This document shows positions 32,814 through 38,618 of a DNA stretch of 41,598 nucleotides, in pieces; the first letter of the stretch is position 1; the number at the start of each line of letters is the position of its first letter. A program made the translations under genes and the position numbers. Source of the DNA: CAXSEF01 sp050955025 (GTDB lineage: Bacteria; Pseudomonadota; Alphaproteobacteria; Acetobacterales; Acetobacteraceae); the NCBI GenBank assembly GCA_050955025.1, contig JBPBQX010000105.1:1-41598 (forward strand). The letters run 5' to 3'. The notes below the pieces were generated by a model that saw nothing but the letters and a program-made list of their open reading frames with translations, did no database searches and had not been told where the DNA came from.

Positions 32814-33278
32814 TCAGACCCGCGTGGGTAACACCTCGACCAGATCAGGTGGTGTCGAATAGGCCAGCACGTCGCGCAGGAGCGAATGCACGACTCCAAA
32901 CTCGTCCTGATCCGGGTGCATGTGCACGCGCACGAGCTCGGTCTTCGCGCGCAGCCCGGCAGGCGTCCGGGCCGCGATCTGCTCGACCTGATCGAGCACT
33001 TGGTTGTAGCGGTCCATCAGAAGGCGCGCCTCGGCGAAGGCGGCCGTCCAGCGGGGGTCCGACAGCACCACGTCGTTGACCGCCATCGTGAGCGCCTCGG
33101 AGCGGGCCTCGCAGGCGATGGCTTCGCGGCACAGCCGGACCAGTTCGGCGTCGAGGTCGGCGTAGCTCATACGCGCAATGCCTACGCTGCCGGCGGTAGC
33201 GGGCGCGCTCAGGGCCAGCGGTGCGGTCGCAAGGGCGGCAGCGGCACCTAGAAGGGCGCGACGGGAAGAAGCGGCCAT
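32814..33278 (-). CDS. Twin-arginine-signal protein of unknown function (second of pair)
   Basis: A 154-residue protein with a Tat-type signal: SSRRALLGAAAALATAPLAL, ending near SAPATA. The mature part is helical (YADLDAELVRLCREAIACEA, then AEARLLMDRYNQVLDQVEQI). I recognise similar small RR-signal proteins from alphaproteobacterial phages and islands but know no function for them. The ATG is 4 bp after the stop of the upstream pair member. Export of a small helical protein by the Tat route from a mobile element is unusual and may reflect a membrane-tethered early protein. Confidence 0.55.
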   Translation of the reverse strand: MAASSRRALLGAAAALATAPLALSAPATAGSVGIARMSYADLDAELVRLCREAIACEARSEALTMAVNDVVLSDPRWTAAFAEARLLMDRYNQVLDQVEQIAARTPAGLRAKTELVRVHMHPDQDEFGVVHSLLRDVLAYSTPPDLVEVLPTRV

Positions 33279-33281
33279 GGC

Positions 33282-33758
33282 TTAGCCCTCCCCAATCAGG
33301 TCGCGCACGATCGCGGACGCGAGGCACTCGCCGAAGTCGCTCGGTTCGTCGTTCAGCAGCTCCGGCTTCCACAGCGCCAAGCTGCGGGCCCGGGCGATCT
33401 GCCCGGCGCGGGTGACGGCGCGCAACTCGGCCATCCGCTCGACCAACGGGTTCTGCGCCGTGGCAATGCGACTGCGCTCGGCGTCGTTCACCAGGTCCTC
33501 CGGGGTGCGTGGTGCGCAGTCGAAGTCGGTGGCCCGGTAGGCGCGCTCTAAGGCGTCGAACGCGGCGCAGGTGGCCAACAGGTCGGCGTCCGGGTTGGGA
33601 GCAGGCGGAAACACCTCGCCATGGTCCGGCAGCACCACGGCGCCGGCGAAGGCGTCTCCGGTCAGAGCAGCGAGGATGGAGCCGCTGATCAGGTGGCGAC
33701 GTGAGGGCGCAGTCACTGCCCGGTGTGTGCCGAGCGTGGTAGTGGATTCAGCAGCCAT
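33282..33758 (-). CDS. Twin-arginine-signal protein of unknown function (first of pair)
   Basis: A 158-residue protein. After about 16 residues comes a Tat-like signal (SRRHLISGSILAALTGDAFA), followed by a helical domain (ADLLATCAAFDALERAYRAT; LVNDAERSRIATAQNPLVER). GGAGG at a good distance upstream supports the ATG at 33758. Its layout (RR signal, then a short region and helical D...A.....ERAYR) parallels the downstream neighbour, so the pair is likely a diverged duplication. It is transcribed divergently from the XRE regulator, with the GTTACGA operators in between, so it is probably repressed by that regulator. Confidence 0.55.
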   Translation of the reverse strand: MAAESTTTLGTHRAVTAPSRRHLISGSILAALTGDAFAGAVVLPDHGEVFPPAPNPDADLLATCAAFDALERAYRATDFDCAPRTPEDLVNDAERSRIATAQNPLVERMAELRAVTRAGQIARARSLALWKPELLNDEPSDFGECLASAIVRDLIGEG

Positions 33759-33800
33759 GGTCCGACCTCCATCGGGGTGTGGTGAGGCCGGGCGAGGTGC

Positions 33801-33904
33801 TCGTAACACTTTGCTCGGCCGCTCAGACGTTGTTCCGAAGTCAGAACTCGGTTACGATAACCTCGCGCTCGTAACAGCGCAAGGACTTCGTAGCGGGGTT
33901 ACGA
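33801..33904. promoter_or_regulatory. Four GTTACGA/TCGTAAC operator-like sites between divergent genes
   Basis: TCGTAAC occurs at 33801-33807 and 33869-33875, and its reverse complement GTTACGA at 33851-33857 and 33898-33904. The last copy abuts the XRE start codon. This arrangement between two divergent genes is typical of a phage-type repressor operator set. Confidence 0.6.
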
Positions 33905-34146
33905 TGCTGGCGGTTCAATCGAGGATGGCGAGAGCAGCTGTGGCGTGGGGTGTTCGGGACCTTGCCGCGCAAGCGAAGGTCTCACCCGACACGGTGGCGC
34001 GGCTTGAGCGCGGTGAGGCGCTCGCGCCCCGTACTCTCGCCGCAATCCGCACCGCCTTGGAAGCCGCCGGCGTCGAGTTCACCAACGGAGATGCGCCTGG
34101 CGTGAGGCTGCGGCCCGCCGGTGCCACGGGAGGCGAGAAGCTGTGA
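33904..34146 (+). CDS. XRE-family helix-turn-helix repressor
   Basis: An 80-residue DNA-binding protein. The HTH is VRDLAAQAKVSPDTVARLER, followed by the characteristic tail AAIRTALEAAGVEF and GVRLRPAG. This short Xre type is common as a regulator in alphaproteobacterial elements. The start codon lies against an operator copy (33898-33904), so binding would block its own translation or transcription, giving autoregulation. It is followed by a GTGA-overlapping lipoprotein-like gene. Two decayed copies of its 3' end occur downstream at 34378-34452 and 35164-35238, showing that this gene end has been repeatedly duplicated. Confidence 0.7.
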   Translation: MLAVQSRMARAAVAWGVRDLAAQAKVSPDTVARLERGEALAPRTLAAIRTALEAAGVEFTNGDAPGVRLRPAGATGGEKL

Positions 34147-34373
34147 GGCAGGTTCCCGACGGTGCCTTGCCTGTGCCCGCCAGCAGGCTGCTGCGGCCGC
34201 AATCAGTCCTTCTGCTGGCGGCACTCCTCGCCTTGTCAGACTGCGGCCTGTTCGCGGCGCCGTGCCGGATCGCCTCGGCCGGTCTGAAGATCGTCCCGCT
34301 GGTCGGTCAGGTCGCCGCGGCGCCGACGGACGGGTGCGCCAACGTGATAGATCCGACCCCTACCAAGAGCTGA
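34143..34373 (+). CDS. Small lipoprotein-like protein, DUF6726-like
   Basis: A 76-residue protein with a hydrophobic signal (SVLLLAALLALSDCGLFAAP) and a lipobox-like LSDC, so it may be lipid-anchored. The following PCRIASAGLKIVPLVGQVAA and the final Cys-containing stretch (DGCANVIDP) match a small alphaproteobacterial family that I recall as DUF6726, although I cannot verify this here. The GTG start overlaps the XRE stop (GTGA). Function unknown. It could be a host-envelope marker or an exclusion protein. Confidence 0.55.
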   Translation: MRQVPDGALPVPASRLLRPQSVLLLAALLALSDCGLFAAPCRIASAGLKIVPLVGQVAAAPTDGCANVIDPTPTKS

Positions 34374-34377
34374 ACGC

Positions 34378-34452
34378 ATGATCGCCGGCGTCGAGGTCAT
34401 CGAGGAGAACGGTGGTGAGCCGGGAGTGCGGCTGCGGACGGCAGAATCTTGA
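34378..34452 (+). pseudogene. Leftover 3' end of an XRE gene, copy 2
   Basis: The 24-residue frame MIAGVEVIEENGGEPGVRLR TAES matches only the C-terminal tail of the XRE regulator (AAGVEFTNGDAPGVRLRPAG) at 34066-34116, with no helix-turn-helix. Its TGA stop overlaps the TTG start of the membrane-protein gene (TTGA), so translation could couple to that gene. It reads as a recombination scar. Confidence 0.6.
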
Positions 34453-34823
34453 TCTTTGTCGCGTCTGCGATAGCCAACCATCCAGCATTCTTTGCATTTC
34501 TAGGCGTTGCGTTTGCGGTATTTGCTTACTGGATGCGAGAGCGCCTCCGTATTGTATACGGCTTAGTAGAGGTGTCAGCGGGAAGTTTTGCGCTTTATCA
34601 CGCAGCACCCACACGAACACCTGGCTTCTCTTCTGATTTTAGCAGTGATTTCCTGCTTAGTGTTACGCGCGTTGATGCTTTACAGATCGTCGGAGCAATC
34701 TATTTCGTTGTTCGAGGTCTGGATAATCTTGACCGAGGGCTACAACGGCATCCTGCCTGGATCGCGATCCGGACACGCATCGGGTTAAGCTCTGGGCACA
34801 GGTCCAGCAGTTCGCGGGAATGA
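34449..34823 (+). CDS. Small two-helix membrane protein (AT-rich cargo)
   Basis: A 124-residue protein with two membrane segments: AFFAFLGVAFAVFAYWM (residues 13-29) and ALQIVGAIYFVVRGL (about 77-91). RGLDNLDRGLQ follows the second helix, and the pattern RIVYGLVEVSAGSFALY...VRGLDNLDRG is one I associate with small uncharacterised membrane proteins in bacterial islands. GC content is clearly lower than in the host genes, indicating recent acquisition. The TTG start overlaps the stop of the XRE remnant. No partner gene is obvious. A defence or superinfection-exclusion role is speculative. Confidence 0.55.
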   Translation: MIFVASAIANHPAFFAFLGVAFAVFAYWMRERLRIVYGLVEVSAGSFALYHAAPTRTPGFSSDFSSDFLLSVTRVDALQIVGAIYFVVRGLDNLDRGLQRHPAWIAIRTRIGLSSGHRSSSSRE

Positions 34824-34829
34824 ACAGCA

Positions 34830-35141
34830 ATGCCTGACACGCCACGCGTTCGAGCGGCCGCGATCGCCTTGATGACCAGCCTGTCCGTGCGCAAGGTGCA
34901 GGAGCTGGCCGCCCAGGGCCGCATGCCGGGCGCCGCCAAGCTCGGAGGTGTCTGGACGTTCGACCCGGAGAAAGTGCGGGCGTGGATCCTCAAGGCCGAG
35001 CAGACGGCGGCAGCTCGAGCAAACCGACCTCAGCCAACGCCGGCGCCCCCTCGTGACCGATGGAGCCTGAGACCCGACTGCGCTGTCCAGGAGGACTACG
35101 CACGGCTCATCAATGGCGGTGGCCGTAGCCGACGCCGCTGA
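34830..35141 (+). CDS. Helix-turn-helix DNA-binding protein (excisionase-like)
   Basis: A 103-residue protein. The N-terminal 50 residues look like an HTH_17-type domain (SLSVRKVQELAAQGRMPGAA, then KLGGVWTFDPEKVRAWI). The tail is Pro/Arg-rich and probably disordered, ending in a basic RSRRR. It differs from the excisionase-like protein at 32209-32490 and stands between the two AT-rich cargo genes. The ATG is preceded by a short spacer without a strong ribosome-binding site, 6 bp after the upstream stop. It may regulate the cargo genes. Confidence 0.6.
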   Translation: MPDTPRVRAAAIALMTSLSVRKVQELAAQGRMPGAAKLGGVWTFDPEKVRAWILKAEQTAAARANRPQPTPAPPRDRWSLRPDCAVQEDYARLINGGGRSRRR

Positions 35142-35163
35142 AGCCCGTTACCCCGACAAGGAG

Positions 35164-35238
35164 GCATGCGTCCAGTTCATCGAGGTGAACGGGGGCGGGC
35201 CGGGAGTGCGGTTGCGGGCCTCGGTTACGGGAAGTTAA
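35164..35238 (+). pseudogene. Leftover 3' end of an XRE gene, copy 3
   Basis: In the frame ending at the TAA (35236-35238) the sequence reads ACVQFIEVNGGGPGVRLRAS VTGS, again matching the XRE tail. The 12-bp CCGGGAGTGCGG is shared exactly with the copy at 34384-34440. It lies directly before the second AT-rich cargo gene. Confidence 0.6.
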
Positions 35239-35258
35239 TAATGGAAGGCATGGCGTAA

Positions 35259-35822
35259 TTGACTGGAGCTTGGACAAGTCCGACTGTCTCATCACAGAAG
35301 GTGCTTAGTGGAAACTACAACTGTGAATGGTTGTTTGCAAAAGCTGAGCAAGACCTAGCGCGCTCAATGCTTACGTTGTCAAATTTCCATTATGCAGCAA
35401 TGGATTTTGCAATAGATATTGCAAGTTTAGCAGACTGGAACTTTCACCATCGCGCCAAGACCAATCCCGCGTGGTTAAGATTCAAACCCAAAGACCGTCT
35501 TTCAGAATTCACAAGGCACGTTGCAGCAAAGAGTGAAGCTATCGCCGCTTTAACTGATCTTGCAAACGAAATGAAGCATGCGGATCGCCATAGTCCTAGC
35601 AAACACTTGGCTGAGCTTGCAGTCTATTTTGCAGAAGATGAATCTGTTTTAAACAGGCATCCTGAATGGATCAAAAATGCAATCGCGCAGCGCTCCTCGA
35701 CCGGAATTATCAATATTCCATGTGTCGTACTGGCCGATGGACGGAGGTGGCTTTATAAGCCGCTTGCTGTAGGTGCGCTAAACTGGTGGTCTTCTTTTGA
35801 CCCGATGGCCCCGGTCACTTAG
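35259..35822 (+). CDS. AT-rich orphan protein, possible defence cargo
   Basis: A 187-residue protein with markedly lower GC than its surroundings, indicating recent transfer. Helical segments are FAKAEQDLARSMLTLSNFHY, then AMDFAIDIASLADWNFHHRA and AIAALTDLANEMKHADRH. The ASLADW and DLANEMKHAD spacing resembles a broad family of phage-defence-associated or hypothetical proteins with an ...FF.TAYHL.DW... helix, but this is recall only. The C-terminal part is beta-like (GIINIPCVVLADGRRWLYKP). The TTG start at 35259 is uncertain; no good ribosome-binding site is seen. It overlaps the integrase stop by 8 bp at the 3' end, convergently. Confidence 0.5.
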   Translation: MTGAWTSPTVSSQKVLSGNYNCEWLFAKAEQDLARSMLTLSNFHYAAMDFAIDIASLADWNFHHRAKTNPAWLRFKPKDRLSEFTRHVAAKSEAIAALTDLANEMKHADRHSPSKHLAELAVYFAEDESVLNRHPEWIKNAIAQRSSTGIINIPCVVLADGRRWLYKPLAVGALNWWSSFDPMAPVT

Positions 35823-37008
35823 ACGTCACAAACCCCGCCCAAGCCTCCATCATCGCCCGCCGCTTCTCGAACAGGTCCCCGCGCCGGTACGCGGCTTCCA
35901 CCTTGTCGCGCACCGCGTGAGCCAGGGCCATCTCCGCCACGTCGCCGGGATGGTCGGTCATCTCGCCGCACCAGTCGCGGAACGTCGAGCGCAGCCCGTG
36001 CACGGTGGAATCGCTTCCGGCCGCGAAGTGCAGCGCCTTGGACATTGCCACGTCGGACAGCCCACAGCCCGCTATGCGCCCCAGGAACACGTAGGGGCTC
36101 CCCTGCCCTTCCCCGCGCTCCCTGGCCAGCTGCAGCACCTCTAGCGCCGCGCTGGACAGCGGCACGCGGTGCTCGTTCCCCGCCTTCATCCGCTCGCCTG
36201 GCACGGTCCAGGTCCGCTCCACCAGGTCGATCTCCGACCAGGTGGCGCCGCGCACCTCGGACGATCGCGCCGCGGTAAGCACCAGGAACCGCAGCGCCAG
36301 CGCCGAACGCCTATCGCTCGCTGCCAGGACGGCCATAACCTGGGCGATCTGCTTGTAGGGTAACGCCCGGTGATGCTTGACCTTGGACATCCTGGACCGC
36401 TTGGGCAGCATGTGTGCGATGTGCCCCCGCCAGCGCGCCGGGTTGTCTCCGCTCCGCCATCCCTTCGCCGCGGCATAGTCCAGCACCAGCTCGACGCGGC
36501 CACGCACTCGACTTGCCGTCTCGGGGATCTGCGTCCAGATCGGCTCGAGCACGCGCATGACGTCCTCCGTGCCAACCTGGCCGACAGGCAGCTTGCCCAA
36601 GGTCGGAAAGGCATGCTGCGTCAGCGTCGAGGTCCACTGCTCGGCGTGCTTCGGGTTGCGCCAGCCCGGCCGCTGGGACTCGATGTAGGCCTCGGCTGCC
36701 TGCTGGAAGGTCTGCTGGTCGCCGGCCTGCACAACTGCAGCTGCCCGCCGCTCGGTGAGGGGATCACGCTTGGCTGCCACCACCTGGCGCGCCTCGGCTG
36801 CTGTCGCACGCGCACGGGCAAGCGGCACGTCGGCAGTACGTCCTAACCCCATGAGCCGCTCCCGGCCGGTCACCGGGCTCTTGTATCGGAACAGCCAGGC
36901 GCGTCCGCCGGTCTGAACGCGAAGCCACAAGCCCCCGCCATCGGCGTGCATCCCGGGCTTGGCGGCGGTGACTGTGCGAGCTGTCAGACGGTGGAGCGTG
37001 CGGACCAT
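35815..37008 (-). CDS. int: Tyrosine-type integrase of the element
   Basis: A 397-residue P4-type integrase. An N-terminal arm-binding domain (KPGMHADGGGLWLRVQTGGR; MGLGRTADVPLARARATAAE) precedes the catalytic domain. Active-site residues are visible: R248 in LTAARSSEVRGATW, H337 and R340 in TVHGLRSTFRDWCGE, H364 in ALAHAVRDKVEAAY, and the nucleophile Y374. It would catalyse integration at the 19-bp core repeat (attR at 37162). It lies 150 bp from attR, and the arm-type repeats at 37022-37043 begin just upstream of its start codon, so integrase binding may repress its own expression. Confidence 0.9.
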   Translation of the reverse strand: MVRTLHRLTARTVTAAKPGMHADGGGLWLRVQTGGRAWLFRYKSPVTGRERLMGLGRTADVPLARARATAAEARQVVAAKRDPLTERRAAAVVQAGDQQTFQQAAEAYIESQRPGWRNPKHAEQWTSTLTQHAFPTLGKLPVGQVGTEDVMRVLEPIWTQIPETASRVRGRVELVLDYAAAKGWRSGDNPARWRGHIAHMLPKRSRMSKVKHHRALPYKQIAQVMAVLAASDRRSALALRFLVLTAARSSEVRGATWSEIDLVERTWTVPGERMKAGNEHRVPLSSAALEVLQLARERGEGQGSPYVFLGRIAGCGLSDVAMSKALHFAAGSDSTVHGLRSTFRDWCGEMTDHPGDVAEMALAHAVRDKVEAAYRRGDLFEKRRAMMEAWAGFVTSK

Positions 37009-37021
37009 CCGCCAGTGTTTA

Positions 37022-37043
37022 GCATACGTTCGGGCATACGTTC
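37022..37043 (+). promoter_or_regulatory. Probable integrase arm-type sites, right end
   Basis: GCATACGTTC at 37022-37031 and again at 37034-37043 share orientation and 12-bp period with the left-end pair. They lie between the integrase start and attR, where an integrase promoter and binding sites would be expected. Confidence 0.65.
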
Positions 37044-37161
37044 AAAACTGCATTTCCTGGACACAGCGGGAAACGTCGGGAGACTAATGAACGCGCAAGC
37101 TTCTGGTTTCGCTGCTGTTTATGACGCACCAGGGAACGTCGGGGAACATGTCGTCGTCAGA

Positions 37162-37180
37162 GACGAACTCCGCCGAGTTG
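37162..37180. repeat. attR: right 19-bp direct repeat
   Basis: GACGAACTCCGCCGAGTTG, identical to attL at 19190-19208. On the minus strand it encodes NSAEF in the 5' fragment of the split fkbH-like gene. Confidence 0.9.
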
Positions 37181-37783
37181 AGCTGCACGGCGTGGATCAC
37201 CCGGTCCGTGATGACCGAGCGCAGCGGGATCTGGACGTACTGGAAATCGTACTCCGACGCCGGCGCCGGCAGGCTGCTCGCCCGCGTAGTTGAACAGGAT
37301 GAAGTCGAAGGTGACGTCTGGCCGGTCCTGCCGCGTGAACTCCAGGAACCGCTCCGACAGGCACGAGCCGATCATCAGCACGCGCCGCACGTCGCTCGGC
37401 GTCACCTGCAGGTCGTCGGGGAACAGGAACCGCGCCGCCGACAGCGTCCCCGCCCGGTCGACGATCACCCGCCCGTCGCTGCCGCACTCGCGGAACACGA
37501 AGTGCAGCCCCGCGTCGAGCGGCGACGTCACCGCGATCTCCAGCCCGGCCCCGGACATCGTGACGCCGGCCGACTCCCACATCAGCGAGCCGTCGCTGCG
37601 CAGCACCCGCAGCCTGCCGTCCTCCACCAGCCACCGGCGCTCGTTGTCGTTGCGGTGCACCTCGACCTCGCCCGACGCCGCGAACCGGAAGTTGCTTTCC
37701 ATCAGCATGTCGCCCGCCGGACTGAACGTCCACGGCGCCGACACGAGCTTCTCCGCGGACAGCATGACGGGCGGCTGGGACAT
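37162..37783 (-). pseudogene. fkbH-like gene, 5' part, separated and frameshifted
   Basis: This is the N-terminal part (about 200 residues) of the split gene. From an ATG at 37783 (GAGGA upstream) it reads MSQPPVMLSAEKLVSAPWTF and continues through a beta-rich domain to the SGNH-like VRRVLMIGSCLSERFLEF and FDFILFNYAGEQPA. Downstream, the coding signal changes frame: only another frame gives SEYDFQYVQIPLRSVITDRV and IHAVQLNSAEFV, which joins the fragment at 17612-19208. The shift lies within the GC-rich 37254-37272 stretch and would disrupt the protein independently of the element. It could be a sequencing error or a true mutation. Confidence 0.8.
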
Positions 37784-37951
37784 CTTTTCCTCGCGTGTGC
37801 AACGGCGTCGCATGGCAGGCAGGCGGCTTGACCCTGCCCGACGTCATACGGCAGCCGCCCGCCGGGCGTAAAGAACCGCCCGCCCTCAACCGCCGGTTTG
37901 CCGCTCCCCCGCCCGGCCCCTATGAACGCGCGTGCAACACGGAAGCCCCGC

Positions 37952-38434
37952 ATGACCGTCCAGCCCGGCGACGCCCTCCCCTCCCTGACCCTGGCCGAAG
38001 CCACCCCCGACGGCCCGAAGGAGCTCGCCACCGACGACCTGTTCCGCGGCCGCACGGTCGTCCTGTTCGGCGTCCCCGGCGCCTTCACGCCAACCTGCAG
38101 CGCCCGCCACCTGCCCGGCTTCGTCGACAACGCCGCCGCCTTCGCCGCGAAAGGCGTCGACACCCTCGCCTGCCTCGCGGTCAACGACGCCTTCGTGCTG
38201 CAGGCCTGGGCCGGCGCGCAGGACCCCGCAGGCGCGGTGCGCATGCTCGCCGACGGCTCCGGCACGCTGACCCGCGCCCTCGGCCTCGAACTGGACATGT
38301 CCGCACGCAGCATGGGCATCCGCTGCCAGCGCTTCGTGATGATCGCCCGCGACGGGCGCGTCGAGCACCTGGCCATCGAGGCCCCCGGCGCCTTCGACGT
38401 GAGCAGCGCGGACAGCGTGCTCGCCCTGCTCTGA
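37952..38434 (+). CDS. Peroxiredoxin, Prx5-type
   Basis: A 160-residue thiol peroxidase. The peroxidatic Cys is in PGAFTPTCSARHLPGF (about residue 48), which is the Prx5-subfamily signature, and the start GDALPSLTLAEATPDGP is typical. ALGLELDMSARSMGIRCQRF includes a second Cys that could be the resolving residue. It reduces H2O2 and organic peroxides with thioredoxin- or glutaredoxin-derived electrons. The ATG at 37952 with GGAAG upstream fits the family length of about 160; the frame extends to 37898. It is monocistronic, with a palindromic repeat following downstream. Confidence 0.9.
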   Translation: MTVQPGDALPSLTLAEATPDGPKELATDDLFRGRTVVLFGVPGAFTPTCSARHLPGFVDNAAAFAAKGVDTLACLAVNDAFVLQAWAGAQDPAGAVRMLADGSGTLTRALGLELDMSARSMGIRCQRFVMIARDGRVEHLAIEAPGAFDVSSADSVLALL

Positions 38435-38469
38435 GGGCAGGGCCGCGGCGTCGCGTGACGTCCGGCAGG

Positions 38470-38600
38470 CAAGGCAAGCAGTTCTTTCTTGAAAGAAAGA
38501 ACCAAAGAACTTTGCCCGTTGGGACACAGGCCCGCCGGGCGGCACGGTGCCGAACGGAGAAAGTCTTTTTGCTTCTTTTTCTTCAGAAAAAGAAGGTTTC
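38470..38600. repeat. Palindromic intergenic repeat, copy 4 (inverted)
   Basis: Reverse orientation of copies 1-3: GTTCTTTCTTGAAAGAAAGAAC comes first and CTTCTTTTTCTTCAGAAAAAGAAG last, and one inner arm has diverged (GGAGAAAGT instead of GGGCAAAGT). It lies between the convergent peroxiredoxin and luciferase-like genes. Confidence 0.85.
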
Positions 38601-38618
38601 CTGACTTTCTCCGCTTTC

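Larger units (their letters stand above)
19190..37180. mobile_element. Integrative element of about 18 kb in the fkbH-like gene (prophage remnant or satellite-like)
   Basis: The element is bounded by a perfect 19-bp direct repeat, splits a host gene, and carries a tyrosine integrase at its right end. Other mobile-type genes are a primase-helicase, an excisionase-like protein, an XRE regulator, a tape-measure protein and a tailspike-like protein. No terminase, portal, capsid, tail tube, holin or lysis gene is visible. The interior has lower-GC patches and several gene remnants, in contrast with the uniform GC-rich flanks. Joining position 19208 to 37181 would restore the fkbH reading frame across the junction, apart from a separate frameshift near 37254-37272. 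Confidence 0.9.

Noticed and set aside
32610..32831. 73-codon frame in the AT-rich control region
   Set aside because: No ribosome-binding site and no protein-like domain; it overlaps a probable promoter region.
34588..34788. Alternative frame inside the cargo membrane-protein gene
   Set aside because: The overlapping frame 34449-34823 has better membrane helices and a coupled start.
35165..35254. Short frame starting ATGCGTCCAG with AAGGAGG directly upstream
   Set aside because: The purine run is too close to the ATG, and the in-frame match to the XRE tail in another frame explains this sequence better.
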